In this document: piece after piece, positions 28,378 to 38,255 of the stretch | How the letters are laid out: every line of letters begins with the position of its first letter | Numbering within the stretch: the stretch's first letter is position 1 | Source of the DNA: Kocuria sp. | GTDB lineage: Bacteria; Actinomycetota; Actinomycetes; Actinomycetales; Micrococcaceae | Reading direction: 5' to 3' | Assembly (NCBI GenBank): GCA_030524035.1 | Contig: JAUNHG010000002.1 | Coordinates: 413,850 to 477,849 of the forward strand | Length of the DNA stretch: 64,000 nucleotides | Program-made: the position numbers and the translations under genes | Notes under the pieces: model-generated | Database searches by the model: none | The model's input: the letters and a program-made list of their open reading frames with translations, nothing else | What the model was told of the DNA's origin: nothing

Positions 28378-29193
28378 ATGACCGTGCAGACTGATGGCCA
28401 GTTTGTCCGCACCCCGCTGATTGCTGGCAACTGGAAGATGAATATGGACCACCAGCAGGGCGTCGCCCTGCTGCAAAAACTGGCGTGGACTTTGCAGGAT
28501 GCCAAACACGATTTTGATCGGGTAGAGGTGGCTGTGTTCCCGCCCTTCACGGATATTCGTTCGGTCCAGACCATTGTGGATGGAGACAACCTCAAGGTGG
28601 TCTACGGCGGCCAGGACCTTTCCGATCAAGACTCTGGTGCTTACACCGGAGACATCTCTGGTGAGTTCCTGAATAAACTGGGATGCACCTATGTATTGGT
28701 GGGCCACTCTGAACGCCGGAGCATCCACGGCGAAACCAACGAACAATGCCTTGCGAAAGTCAACGCCGCGTTCCGTCATCAGCTCACACCCGTCCTATGT
28801 GTGGGTGAAGGACTGGAAGTCCGCCAGGCTGGTGAGCATGTGACATTCACCGTGGAGCAACTCCGTGGTTCCATCGCCGGACTTTCCGCTGAACAGGTCC
28901 GGAACATTGTGATCGCTTACGAACCGGTCTGGGCTATCGGCACCGGAGAAGTAGCAGGACCTGATGACGCACAGGAGATGGCTCACGCGCTTCGCGCTGA
29001 TCTGGCTGAGCTTTACGATCGGGACACCGCTCACGCTGTTCGCGTGCTCTACGGGGGGTCGGTGAAGGCTGCTAATGTTGGGGCAATCCTCAAAGGCAAG
29101 GATGTCGATGGTGTTCTGGTCGGGGGCGCCAGTTTAGATCCCGAGGAATTTGCTAGCATTGCCAAGTTCGAGCAGCACCTCGTCACTGATTGA
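28378..29193 (+). CDS. tpiA: triosephosphate isomerase
   Basis: Interconverts dihydroxyacetone phosphate and glyceraldehyde 3-phosphate. It has 271 residues, slightly long because of a short N-terminal extension. Catalytic residues are all visible: Lys in IAGNWKMN (about 16-23), His in VLVGHSERR, Glu in [12 protein letters not shown], and the phosphate-gripping loop [18 protein letters not shown] sits 5 bases before ATG. Third gene of the glycolytic cluster. Confidence 0.98.
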   Translation: MTVQTDGQFVRTPLIAGNWKMNMDHQQGVALLQKLAWTLQDAKHDFDRVEVAVFPPFTDIRSVQTIVDGDNLKVVYGGQDLSDQDSGAYTGDISGEFLNKLGCTYVLVGHSERRSIHGETNEQCLAKVNAAFRHQLTPVLCVGEGLEVRQAGEHVTFTVEQLRGSIAGLSAEQVRNIVIAYEPVWAIGTGEVAGPDDAQEMAHALRADLAELYDRDTAHAVRVLYGGSVKAANVGAILKGKDVDGVLVGGASLDPEEFASIAKFEQHLVTD

Positions 29194-29252
29194 TCTGACA
29201 CCCAACCGGCACCGATAACCCTACGGTTTTCGCAGCCCAAAGGAATGAACTC

Positions 29253-29513
29253 ATGGAAATTCTGCAGAGCATCCTGATGGTGGTGATCGTACTGACCAGC
29301 TTGTTAGCTGTGGTATTGGTCCTCCTCAACAAGGGCAAGGGTGGCGGATTGTCCGATATGTTTGGCGGCGGCATGACCCAGTCCCTCAATACCTCCGGTG
29401 TAGCTCAGAAGAACTTGGTTCGTTTGACCACCACGGTGATCATCATCTGGGCGTTATGCGTGATAGGTTTCGCGCTCACTATGCGCTTTGCCACTCCAGC
29501 TGTGGGTGTGTGA
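29253..29513 (+). CDS. secG: protein translocase subunit SecG
   Basis: Small accessory subunit of the SecYEG translocon. It has 86 residues and two membrane helices: ILQSILMVVIVLTSLLAVVLVLL (about 3-25) and a second near residues 55-78. The cytoplasmic loop has the family motif NKGKGGGLSDMFGGG. It follows tpiA, as in many actinomycetes, so the glycolytic cluster runs through to secG. GAAAGGA-like site CAAAGGAA lies before ATG 29253. Confidence 0.93.
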   Translation: MEILQSILMVVIVLTSLLAVVLVLLNKGKGGGLSDMFGGGMTQSLNTSGVAQKNLVRLTTTVIIIWALCVIGFALTMRFATPAVGV

Positions 29514-29554
29514 TTGTCACAACGTATGGCGTCCTGACGAAGGATTTGTTGATA

Positions 29555-29602
29555 CAGGTGGGGCTTTCGGAATCTATACGATGCTTCCGAAAGCCCCACC
29601 TG
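29555..29602. terminator. bidirectional hairpin between secG and opcA-pgl
   Basis: 18-bp perfect arms (29555-29572, 29585-29602) around a 12-base loop lie between the ends of two convergent genes, 41 bases after secG and 54 bases after the opposing stop. No T-tract is present. Confidence 0.7.
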
Positions 29603-29656
29603 ATTGCACGCTGGCCATTTCCGCTACCAGAAAACGACCGCCCTATGAACCGAGTA

Positions 29657-31345
29657 TCACGTCTGTTCCAGCGCATCCGGAGTAGCAAACAGGATTGTGG
29701 AAACTCGCCCCTGAACACCACACGCAGGCGTCTGAGCAACACTGCCACCGTGCAGCAGCCGCCCAACGGCCTCTGCTTTGTCCTCTCCTGAGACCACGTA
29801 CCACACATGGTCAGCGGTAGAAATCAAGGGCAGGGTCATCGACACCCGTACCGGTGGCGGTTTGGGGGAGTCCTCCACTGCAACCACGCTCGGTTCTTTG
29901 ATCCGGGTTTCCGGATGGTCCGGAAAAATCGAAGCCACATGGCCGTCCGGCCCCATACCGAGCACGGCAATATCAATGGTTGGGAAGTCTGCTTCACGAC
30001 CTTCGGCCTGCGCTGCTGCTTTGAGTTCAGCCATATAGTCTGCGGCAGCATCAACAGCCGAATCAAAGTGATCCGACGAGCCCATCGGATGAATATTTTC
30101 CGGTGGGATGTTATTCAGCAACGCGAAGTCCTGGGAAACTTCCGCGGCTTGCTGCACATTACGTTCTACATCCCCATCCGGGAGGAAACGCTCATCCGAC
30201 CACCAAAGGTCCACATGGGACCAATCGGGAACGTGCTCTGCCGTACGAGTGGAAGCCGCCAACGCTCGAATAGTGGCAATCCCCATGGAACCTCCAGTGA
30301 GGGCAATACCAGCACGTCCACGCTGCTGTTGAGCTTCCACCAGCACTTTATTGATTTCCCCAGCCACCCGCTCAGCCAGCACTTCTTTGCTGTGCTCAGT
30401 TTCCACCTGCAGCGGAGCACCGTCGTCTTGAGCATAGGCACCACCGGCAAAGGTCAAAACTTCTCCGTAGACTTCATCGGGATCCAGCTGACGCAGCTCC
30501 TCAGCCAGGCACGCGCTGAGTTCTCGGTGAGGAATCGCAACACGTTGATCTGGCTGACCAGGCTGTTTAAGAGTGCCCGCGGACTGTCCCGGGCGTTCCA
30601 GCACAATATCCCCCGTGGGACGGACCAATCGGACACCTTCTAGGCCGTGCTGAGATTTTTCAACGTGCGCGAAACGCACCGGTGCTTCAAGTCGATTACC
30701 CAACCATGCACCCAAGAGGTGAACCCGAGAGGAATCAGCGGCACCGGTCACCACCACTTCTGTCACAGGAGCCGGCTCTGCTTGGTCCATCGCTGCAGCC
30801 AATTGCACGCGCCAGTGGGTCAGGCGGGTCCACGAGATATCTGTGTCCCCGGGAGTGTACTGCTGCGCCAAATGACTTAAAGCTTCACGCACATTATGCG
30901 CGTTCGACGAATCCATAATGCGGCGGTGAGCAATCTGCCCGATAGATGAATCAGAGGGTTGGTCGGGGACGCGGTGCGGCCACCAAGCCACAATTGGGGC
31001 ATCAGGCAGCAGAAGGGCGGACATCAACATCTCCGTGGGTTCTGCAAGTTCGCCGTACCCGTGCAGCACCACTACCTCGGAGGCTCCGGCGTCACCACCA
31101 ATGCGTAATTGGGCATCCAGTCGGGTCGCTTCTGAGGCCGAGTGAGATACATGCATGATGATGCGACATGGGTGCTCATGACTCGCCAAAATGGCAGCAT
31201 CAAGCGCTCGCTCAGAACGCCCCGCTTCAGCCATGATGACTAAAGTGAGCACGCGACCCAGAGTGACCACGCCACCCTCATCACGTAACCGGTGTAGCTT
31301 CTTATCAATCTCAGAAGTAGTGGTGTTTTCAAGTGTGACGATCAT
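29657..31345 (-). CDS. OpcA-Pgl fusion: G6PDH assembly protein and 6-phosphogluconolactonase
   Basis: One uninterrupted 562-residue frame joins two pentose phosphate proteins. Residues 1 to about 301 are OpcA, needed for active glucose-6-phosphate dehydrogenase in actinomycetes (VTLGRVLTLVIMAE, LLLPDAPIVAWWP). Residues about 311-560 are 6-phosphogluconolactonase, which hydrolyses the lactone made by that dehydrogenase. Its motifs are ALTGGSMG (348-355), WWSDERFLPDGDVERN (381-396) and GMGPDGHVASIFP (463-475). The linker at 300-312 is short and Gly/Ala/Asp-rich. ATG 31345 overlaps the zwf stop (ATGA); the longer frame to 31357 lies inside zwf. Normally these are two adjacent genes. No frameshift or stop is visible at the junction. 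Confidence 0.92.
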   Translation of the reverse strand: MIVTLENTTTSEIDKKLHRLRDEGGVVTLGRVLTLVIMAEAGRSERALDAAILASHEHPCRIIMHVSHSASEATRLDAQLRIGGDAGASEVVVLHGYGELAEPTEMLMSALLLPDAPIVAWWPHRVPDQPSDSSIGQIAHRRIMDSSNAHNVREALSHLAQQYTPGDTDISWTRLTHWRVQLAAAMDQAEPAPVTEVVVTGAADSSRVHLLGAWLGNRLEAPVRFAHVEKSQHGLEGVRLVRPTGDIVLERPGQSAGTLKQPGQPDQRVAIPHRELSACLAEELRQLDPDEVYGEVLTFAGGAYAQDDGAPLQVETEHSKEVLAERVAGEINKVLVEAQQQRGRAGIALTGGSMGIATIRALAASTRTAEHVPDWSHVDLWWSDERFLPDGDVERNVQQAAEVSQDFALLNNIPPENIHPMGSSDHFDSAVDAAADYMAELKAAAQAEGREADFPTIDIAVLGMGPDGHVASIFPDHPETRIKEPSVVAVEDSPKPPPVRVSMTLPLISTADHVWYVVSGEDKAEAVGRLLHGGSVAQTPACGVQGRVSTILFATPDALEQT

Positions 31346-32883
31346 GGGCGACGCCACGTCCTTCCATCACGTTCCATCAAACGATCCGCCGACGGCGGTC
31401 CCCAAGAACCGGGATCGTATTGTTCAGGTTCTATGCCGTTGGATTCCCAGAATTCTTCAAAGGGATCAAGGATCTTCCAGGAAAGTTCGACCTCTTCATG
31501 GTCTGGAAACAGGGGAGGTTCACCCAACAACACATCAAGAATTAACCGTTCATAAGCTTCTGGAGAGGATTCGGTAAACGCATGACCGTATCCAAAGTCC
31601 ATAGTGACATCCCGGACCTGGGCTTGGGTCCCCGGAACTTTGGAAGCAAATCGTATAGTCACACCTTCATCCGGCTGAATACGAATCACGATGGCGTTAT
31701 TCCCAAATTCTTCCGTATCAGGGGTGCTGAACAAACGATCTGGGCTGCGCTTGAAAACCACCGCAATTTCCGTCACTCGCCTCCCCAGGCGCTTACCGGC
31801 ACGCAAGTAGAAAGGCACACCGGCCCAACGACGGTTGTACACCTCCAACCTCAAGGCGGCAAATGTTTCTGTCCGGGAATCGTCCGGAATGTCGTCCTCT
31901 TCAATAAAGGCTTTGACTTCCTCCCCGCCCTGCAAACCGGCACGATACTGACCTAATGCCGACCCTTCCCCTAAATCATCAGGCAATTGCACGGCAGCTA
32001 AAGCTTTAGCTTTTTCTGCCCGGAGCGCCTTAGCGGAGAAATCGAAAGGCTCTTCCATAGCTGTTAAAGCCAGCAACTGCAACAAATGATTTTGAATGAC
32101 GTCGCGGGCAGCACCAACACCATCGTAGTACCCAGCACGGGAACCAATACCGATATCCTCTGCCATAGTGATTTGCACATGGTCTACATATTTTGCATTC
32201 CATAAAGGCTCAAACATCGTATTAGCAAAACGCATAGCCAAGATGTTTTGCACAGTTTCTTTACCCAAATAGTGATCAATTCTGAAAATCGAATCCGGCG
32301 CAAACACAGATTCCACAATCTGATTGAGCTCCTGGGCAGATTGCAGATTATGACCAAAAGGTTTTTCAATCACTACACGACGCCATCCAGAGGCGCCGTC
32401 GTGCTCAGCTAACCCATTTTCCGCCAATTGATGGCAGACCACTTCAAAGGCCTTCGGCGGAATAGACAAATAAAACGCGTGATTTCCCCGAGTGCCGCGC
32501 TCCTGGTCCAAATCACTCAGTACCTGCTGAAGCTGCTGATAAGCAGACTCATCGTCAAACTCGCCTTGAACAAACCTCAGCCCTTCAGCGAACTGCTGCC
32601 ACACTACCTCTTGGAATGGGGTCCGGGAATGCGCTTCCACAGAGGTTTTGACGTAGTCCCTAAAGTCCTCATCACTCCACTCGCGCCGCCCAAACCCCAC
32701 TAAAGAAAACGACGGCGGCAACAACCCCCGGTTCACCAAGTCATACATGGCCGGCAATAATTTCTTACGTGCCAGGTCACCCGTGACCCCAAAGAGCACC
32801 AGTGCGGATGGAGCAGCAACTCGAACAAGTCGGCTGTCGCGATCATCCCGCAGCGGATTAGGGCGTGTATTTGAGGTGGACAC
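31342..32883 (-). CDS. zwf: glucose-6-phosphate dehydrogenase
   Basis: First step of the oxidative pentose phosphate pathway, producing NADPH. It has 513 residues. The nucleotide-binding segment is VLFGVTGDLARKKLLPAMY (about 29-47), the catalytic region RIDHYLGKE carries the active-site His and substrate Lys, and VVIEKPFGHNL is conserved. AAGGAG lies 10 bases before ATG. It overlaps opcA-pgl by 4 bases, so the dehydrogenase and its fused assembly factor/lactonase are made from coupled reading frames. Part of tkt-tal-pgi-zwf-opcA/pgl. Confidence 0.97.
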   Translation of the reverse strand: MSTSNTRPNPLRDDRDSRLVRVAAPSALVLFGVTGDLARKKLLPAMYDLVNRGLLPPSFSLVGFGRREWSDEDFRDYVKTSVEAHSRTPFQEVVWQQFAEGLRFVQGEFDDESAYQQLQQVLSDLDQERGTRGNHAFYLSIPPKAFEVVCHQLAENGLAEHDGASGWRRVVIEKPFGHNLQSAQELNQIVESVFAPDSIFRIDHYLGKETVQNILAMRFANTMFEPLWNAKYVDHVQITMAEDIGIGSRAGYYDGVGAARDVIQNHLLQLLALTAMEEPFDFSAKALRAEKAKALAAVQLPDDLGEGSALGQYRAGLQGGEEVKAFIEEDDIPDDSRTETFAALRLEVYNRRWAGVPFYLRAGKRLGRRVTEIAVVFKRSPDRLFSTPDTEEFGNNAIVIRIQPDEGVTIRFASKVPGTQAQVRDVTMDFGYGHAFTESSPEAYERLILDVLLGEPPLFPDHEEVELSWKILDPFEEFWESNGIEPEQYDPGSWGPPSADRLMERDGRTWRRP

Positions 32884-32934
32884 TTTTCTCCTTGGGCAGT
32901 AACTCAGAAACAGACGGCAACGATCTCCACATCA

Positions 32935-34554
32935 TCACCGTTCGGGCAGCGCCGCGAGTACATCCAGCAACTGAGACACACCGGCGCGCCGGTCCGTGAA
33001 ACGCAGTTGCAGCACCGGACACCCGTGCTCCTCCAAAACCTGGGCATCACCATCAGCCTGGGCCGAAATAAGCTCGCCAAAAGTAAACGGGGTGTCTGGG
33101 ATCTCAACGTCAGTATCCGAAGCTGCCGTGATCTGTACAAAGACACCAACAGCGGGCCCACCTTTATGGAACTGTCCCGTGGAATGCAGGAACCGAGGAC
33201 CCCAACCAAACGTAGTAGGGCGGTGTGTCACCTGAGCCAATAGCTCCCGGCTTCGTTCCAGCTCAGTCCAGGTCAGGCGATCAAAGTACGCCTGAACGGA
33301 TACGTAGCCATCGGCGGACAATTTCTTCAGCAAAGCCTCAAGTGCCTCAGTAAGGTTATGAGCATCGTCGAGCAAGCCTTTGGTGCCGCGTATTTCCACT
33401 GCACCATCCACCACGGTGGCCGCCGTGGGGTCAGGTTTATCTGCCAGCAGAGCACGCGTTGCGGCCTTGGCCGACTCCACATCAGGTTGGTCAAACGGGT
33501 TAATACCCAGCAGTCGACCCGCTACCGCTGTGGCGACTTCCCACAGCAGCATTTGACCACCCAGTGAACCAGCTACGGCCACGGCGTCATCAACACGTGC
33601 ATCATCTGCGTCAACGGCAACTAAGTACGCCGCCAGGACGTCTTCCGCCACCGGCGAGTGAAGTTCCGGAACATCATCACCCACCACCACAGGCAGGATT
33701 CCGGTGCCGTCTTTACCGGTGGATTCAGCAATGAGTTGTTCCGCCCAGTCAGCGAAACCTAGCATGCCCGATCCCTGATCTTTGATCACAAGCTTGTTAC
33801 GTAGGGGAGAAGTGCCCCCCATAGCAGCACCTAACAACAGCCCGACGTTATCGGCAGCATCGTCACGCAAAATTTCAGCGGCTTCATCTACATCGTCAAG
33901 CAAGGCCGTTACATCCACTCCCGCTAGACCAGATGGCACTAGTCCAAAAGCAGTCATGGCTGAAAATCGTCCCCCCACAGTGGGGTCTGCAGTAAAAACC
34001 GCCCGATACCCGGCTTCGCGTGAGGCCTGGTCAAACGGTGATCCAGGATCAGTTACCACCACCATGCGCTGAGCAGCATCAATTCCCGCATCAGAAAATG
34101 CTTTTTCGAACGCACGACGGGCCGAGTCAGTTTCCACGGTGGAACCTGACTTGGAAGAAATCACCACAGCAGTCCGCTCAATACCCTCAGCCAGAGCGGC
34201 ACTTACCATGACGGGATCCGTAGAATCCAGGACGAATAAGTCAACCCCGGCGGTTCTGGTCAGGACCTCGGGAGCAAGCGACGACCCCCCCATGCCCGCA
34301 AGGACAAAACGGTCCACCCCCTCCGCAGCAAATGATTCACGCAACTGGTTGATCTCCGCTACGAGGCCACGAGAGACCTCAGCAGCATCTACCCACCCCA
34401 GTCGCTTGGCGGATTCTTCCTCAGCAGCCTGACCCCACAAAGTGTGATCCTTGGCGAAAAGTCGGGAAGCGAAGCGCTCCTTTACCAGAACAGGAACATG
34501 CTGATGTGCCGCCTGGCGAGCGGCACCCGTCAAAGTCACGGACAGGGAACTCAT
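32935..34554 (-). CDS. pgi: glucose-6-phosphate isomerase
   Basis: Interconverts glucose 6-phosphate and fructose 6-phosphate. It has 539 residues from ATG 34554, which has GAGAGG ahead; an ATG at 34578 in the same frame has none. SIS-fold motifs are LAGMGGSSLAPEVL (about 82-95) and VVISSKSGSTVETDSARRAF. It differs from the classical PGI signature and resembles the pgi type found between tal and zwf in some actinomycetes. Its position links the products of tkt/tal to zwf, so hexose phosphate can cycle through the pathway. Confidence 0.92.
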   Translation of the reverse strand: MSSLSVTLTGAARQAAHQHVPVLVKERFASRLFAKDHTLWGQAAEEESAKRLGWVDAAEVSRGLVAEINQLRESFAAEGVDRFVLAGMGGSSLAPEVLTRTAGVDLFVLDSTDPVMVSAALAEGIERTAVVISSKSGSTVETDSARRAFEKAFSDAGIDAAQRMVVVTDPGSPFDQASREAGYRAVFTADPTVGGRFSAMTAFGLVPSGLAGVDVTALLDDVDEAAEILRDDAADNVGLLLGAAMGGTSPLRNKLVIKDQGSGMLGFADWAEQLIAESTGKDGTGILPVVVGDDVPELHSPVAEDVLAAYLVAVDADDARVDDAVAVAGSLGGQMLLWEVATAVAGRLLGINPFDQPDVESAKAATRALLADKPDPTAATVVDGAVEIRGTKGLLDDAHNLTEALEALLKKLSADGYVSVQAYFDRLTWTELERSRELLAQVTHRPTTFGWGPRFLHSTGQFHKGGPAVGVFVQITAASDTDVEIPDTPFTFGELISAQADGDAQVLEEHGCPVLQLRFTDRRAGVSQLLDVLAALPER

Positions 34555-34660
34555 GGTGTCCTCTCTGAGCGTACGCAACGCTCCTGCAACAACATTTTTA
34601 CATTTAGTGGGACAGGCATAGGCACACGCACTTGTTGCCTATACGCGGGCTACAGGTGGC

Positions 34661-35767
34661 TCAACGAGCCTGGTCCAAAGCAGTCTGCACGGTATCAAGC
34701 AATTCGGCCCACGAGGCTTCGAACTTCTCTACCCCCTCCGCTTCCAGAGCGGCTACAACGTCGTTGTAATCAATGCCTAGTTCTGCCAGCTGGTCCAGCA
34801 AGGCGTTCGATTCCCGATAGGTACCAGTGATGGTGTCTCCAGTGACCTGGGACTGCTCAGCAACCGCTTCCAACGTTTTTTCCGGCATGGTATTGACGGT
34901 TTCCGGCGCCACCAAACCGTCTACATACAGCGTGGCCGGTAAAGCAGGGTCCTTCGTCCCGGTGGAAGCCCACAAGGGCCGCTGGCGATTAGCTCCAGCA
35001 GATTCCAACCGCTTCCACCGCTCAGTAGCAACTGATTCTTCGTACACCTGATATGCCAAGCGGGCGTTAGCCAAACCAGCCTGGGACTTCAAAGCCAACG
35101 CTTCCTCGCTTCCGATGGTTTCCAGTTGTTGATCCACCGCCGCATCCACACGAGAAACGAAAAAAGACGCTACGGAGTAGATCGTGGAAAGATCCTTGCC
35201 ATTCTCCAACGCCTTTTCCAAACCGGTCATATAGGCATTAATCACTGCCCGGTACCGTTCCAGGGAGAAAATTAAGGTGACATTCACCGAAACCCCTTCT
35301 GCCAAGGTTTCAGCGATGGAAGGCAGCCCTGCCTCCGTTGCAGGAATCTTGATCAGCACATTATCCCGGTCCACGGTTTCGGACAGGCGCCGAGCCATGG
35401 TCGCCGTTGCTTCAGGATCATGAGCCAACCGGGGGTCAACTTCAATCGACACCCTGCCGTCCCGCCCTTGAGTGGCCTCTGCAATCGGGGCGAAAAGGTC
35501 ACAGGCATCACGGACGTCGTCAGTGGTGATCGTAAACACTGCTTGGTCAACGTCAGCGCCTTCTGCAGCTAGTTTCTTCACTTGGTCCGCGTAAGCCGCT
35601 CCGTTCGACAGCGCTCCGGCAAAAATCGTGGGATTGGTGGTCACCCCCACCACATCCCGAGTGTCGATCAGTTCTTGTAGATTCCCACTGGTCAGGCGTT
35701 CACGCGAAAGATCGTCCAACCAAATGGATACACCCGTGTCAGACAGTTTTTTAGTCGAGGCAGTCAT
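34661..35767 (-). CDS. tal: transaldolase
   Basis: Non-oxidative pentose phosphate enzyme that moves a dihydroxyacetone unit through a Schiff base. It has 368 residues, typical of the long actinobacterial TalB-like group. Conserved segments are [12 protein letters not shown] (about 14-25), [14 protein letters not shown], the catalytic Lys in [16 protein letters not shown], and [23 protein letters not shown] lies before ATG 35767. It lies 61 bases after tkt in the same direction. Confidence 0.97.
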   Translation of the reverse strand: MTASTKKLSDTGVSIWLDDLSRERLTSGNLQELIDTRDVVGVTTNPTIFAGALSNGAAYADQVKKLAAEGADVDQAVFTITTDDVRDACDLFAPIAEATQGRDGRVSIEVDPRLAHDPEATATMARRLSETVDRDNVLIKIPATEAGLPSIAETLAEGVSVNVTLIFSLERYRAVINAYMTGLEKALENGKDLSTIYSVASFFVSRVDAAVDQQLETIGSEEALALKSQAGLANARLAYQVYEESVATERWKRLESAGANRQRPLWASTGTKDPALPATLYVDGLVAPETVNTMPEKTLEAVAEQSQVTGDTITGTYRESNALLDQLAELGIDYNDVVAALEAEGVEKFEASWAELLDTVQTALDQAR

Positions 35768-35828
35768 TGTGCGCTCCTTTACGTTAAGTCGCGATAGGTT
35801 TCTCAGGTCCGTACACAGGGTTCAGTGA

Positions 35829-37946
35829 TCAGCCATGGGTTGCAGCCACGGCGTCCATGGATTCGTGCGCTTTGGCGGACACAGCAGCAGCCGTAATGCC
35901 GAATTCTTCATAAAGCTTTTCGTAGGCAGCAGAATCACCATAGTGTTCCAAACTGACAGCGCGTCCACAGGAGCCCAAAAGATCGTTCCATGACATGGCA
36001 ACCCCGGCTTCCACCGTCACCCGCGCCTGAACAGCCGCTGGAATCACTGATTCGCGGTACTGGTCATCCTGAAGGTCAAACCATTCACGGCATGGCATGG
36101 ACACCACACGAGCCTGGATACCTTCTTCGGCAAGGGCCTGACGGGCCTCCAGGGCCAACTGCACTTCAGAACCAGTACCGATCAGGAGCACATCGGGAAC
36201 ACCATCCGTATCCGCCAAAACATAACCGCCCCGAGCAGTGCCTTCAGCAGAGGCTAGTTTTTCGCCCTCACCTTCCATACCTTCACGGAGGAAAGTAGGA
36301 ACGTTCTGCCGGGTCAAAGCAAGACCCGCTGGCCGCTGCCTATTTTCCATGATGGTCCGCCATGCCACCGAGACCTCATTGGCATCGGCTGGCCGGATCA
36401 CATCAAGCCCAGGAATGGCCCGCAGAGCGGATAGCTGTTCCACCGGCTGGTGAGTCGGACCGTCCTCACCCAGCCCGATGGAGTCGTGCGTCCACACATA
36501 GACGGAAGGAACCTTCATCAAAGAACCCAACCGCACTGCAGGACGTTGATAATCAGAGAAAATCAGAAACGTTCCAGAGAACGCGCGAGTCCATGTGGAT
36601 AGAGTGATGCCGTTAACAATCGCCGCGGCGGCATGTTCGCGAATACCAAAGTGCAACACACGCCCATACGGATTCCCGGTCCACTGTGCGGTCGAACGAT
36701 CAGCCGGGATAAAGGAAGACGCTGACTCGATCGTCGTATTATTCGACCCTGCCAAGTCAGCAGACCCGCCCCACAGCTCTGGAAAAGTCTCAGCGATAGC
36801 GTTAATGACCTTCCCGGATGCTGATCGGGTGGCGACGTCTTTTCCTGGTTCAAAGACCGGGAAGGCATCGGCATACCCTTCGGGCAACCGCCCTGCCTGC
36901 AAACGTTCGTACAGTTCAACTCGCTGTGGGTTGGACTCACGCCAGGCCTGGAAAGACTCTTCCCAAAGTGCGCGCTCGTTCTGCCCACGCTGAACAAGTT
37001 CGCGCGTATGCGCCAGAACATCGTCCTCAATCACAAAATATTTCTGAGGATCGAACCCTAGGACTTCCTTCGTGGCGGCCAGCTCTTCTGCCCCCAACTT
37101 GGATCCGTGAATGCCACCGGTGTTCTGCTTCGTAGGAGCTGGCCAACCGATGATGGTGCGCAAACAAATCAAGGACGGCTTCGACGTTTCAGATTCAGCG
37201 TTTTTGATTGCGGTAAAGAGAGCCTGAACATCCTCTGTGTACTGCCCTCCGTTGTTGGTCCAATCCACTGTCTGCACCTGCCAGCCATAGGACTCATAAC
37301 GCTGAGCAACATCCTCGGTAAAGGCAACGTCAGTATCGTCCTCAATGGAAATCTGGTTTTGATCGTAAATAACAACCAAGTTCCCCAGTTCCTGGTGACC
37401 TGCCAACGAAGATGCCTCCGACGTCACGCCTTCCTGAAGGTCACCATCAGAAGCAATCACGTAAATGCGATGGTCAAAGGGGGATTGGCCGGCAGGAGCG
37501 TCGGGATCAAACAACCCACGGGTATAGCGCTGCCCGTAAGCAAATCCCACAGCAGAAGCCAGCCCCTGCCCTAACGGGCCCGTGGTGATCTCCACACCTT
37601 TAGTGTGCCGGTACTCTGGGTGGCCGGGAGTTTTAGAACCCCAGGTACGCAGTGACTCAATATCCTCCATCTCCAAGCCAAAACCACCCAGAAACAACTG
37701 AAGGTAGAGACTTAACGACGTATGGCCGGGGGAGAGGATGAACCTGTCACGGCCAACCCACTGGTCATCACGCGGGTCGTGACGCATGACCTTCTGAAAA
37801 AGAAGGTACGCCGCAGGAGCCAAGCTCATGGCAGTACCCGGATGACCGGAACCCACTTTTTCAACGGCATCTGCGGCCAAGACTCGCACGGTGTCGACCG
37901 CACGCTGATCAAGGTCGGTCCAGGTGAGCTGCTCAGACTGAGTCAA
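35829..37946 (-). CDS. tkt: transketolase
   Basis: Thiamine-diphosphate enzyme moving two-carbon units between sugar phosphates. Cofactor-binding residues lie in SGHPGTAMSLAPAAYLLF and in the GDGxxQEG-type segment (ASDGDLQEGVTSEA). The pyrimidine domain contains GIREHAAAAIVNGI, and the phosphate-binding loop is DSIGLGEDGPTHQPVEQL. The start is uncertain. AAAGGA at about 37963 suggests TTG 37946 (705 residues), while the frame is open to ATG 38015 (728 residues) with no family similarity in the extra part. First gene of the pentose phosphate operon. Confidence 0.95.
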   Translation of the reverse strand: MTQSEQLTWTDLDQRAVDTVRVLAADAVEKVGSGHPGTAMSLAPAAYLLFQKVMRHDPRDDQWVGRDRFILSPGHTSLSLYLQLFLGGFGLEMEDIESLRTWGSKTPGHPEYRHTKGVEITTGPLGQGLASAVGFAYGQRYTRGLFDPDAPAGQSPFDHRIYVIASDGDLQEGVTSEASSLAGHQELGNLVVIYDQNQISIEDDTDVAFTEDVAQRYESYGWQVQTVDWTNNGGQYTEDVQALFTAIKNAESETSKPSLICLRTIIGWPAPTKQNTGGIHGSKLGAEELAATKEVLGFDPQKYFVIEDDVLAHTRELVQRGQNERALWEESFQAWRESNPQRVELYERLQAGRLPEGYADAFPVFEPGKDVATRSASGKVINAIAETFPELWGGSADLAGSNNTTIESASSFIPADRSTAQWTGNPYGRVLHFGIREHAAAAIVNGITLSTWTRAFSGTFLIFSDYQRPAVRLGSLMKVPSVYVWTHDSIGLGEDGPTHQPVEQLSALRAIPGLDVIRPADANEVSVAWRTIMENRQRPAGLALTRQNVPTFLREGMEGEGEKLASAEGTARGGYVLADTDGVPDVLLIGTGSEVQLALEARQALAEEGIQARVVSMPCREWFDLQDDQYRESVIPAAVQARVTVEAGVAMSWNDLLGSCGRAVSLEHYGDSAAYEKLYEEFGITAAAVSAKAHESMDAVAATHG

Positions 37947-38255
37947 TTGAGAACACTGTCCTTTCGAGTAAGACGGTTCGCGAGACGTCGTGACTTGGTG
38001 CCCACGACGAGACAAACAATACTTGTTCGCTGATCAGCCTAAGTCACGGCATGGTGTCCCTGTCTTCACCCGGGAGCAATTTCCTTCGGTTTGTCCCATA
38101 CATGACGCACAGCGGAAGGCTCAGCACGAAGAGCATGATCCGGGTTAGACTGCTTACCGCATTTGCTGTGCCTACATGGCCGGCGATCGCACGAACCTAC
38201 TACGGCGCGGTCTCGGTGCGACCCAGTAACCCACACAGTCAGGGAGAGCAGGAAC
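37947..38255. promoter_or_regulatory. divergent promoter region between tkt and ctaB
   Basis: No gene is supported in these 309 bases. On the plus strand TAGACT at 38146-38151 is a -10 candidate for ctaB with a leader of about 95 bases. On the minus strand TAGGCT (38041-38036) is a -10 candidate for tkt with a leader of about 80 bases. Neither has a clear -35 element. Confidence 0.4.

Noticed and set aside
29807..30643. 278-codon plus-strand frame in opcA-pgl
   Set aside because: Antisense shadow; the minus-strand protein carries all Pgl motifs.
34618..34642. 7-bp inverted repeat between tal and pgi
   Set aside because: Short arms and no tail; not distinguishable from chance.
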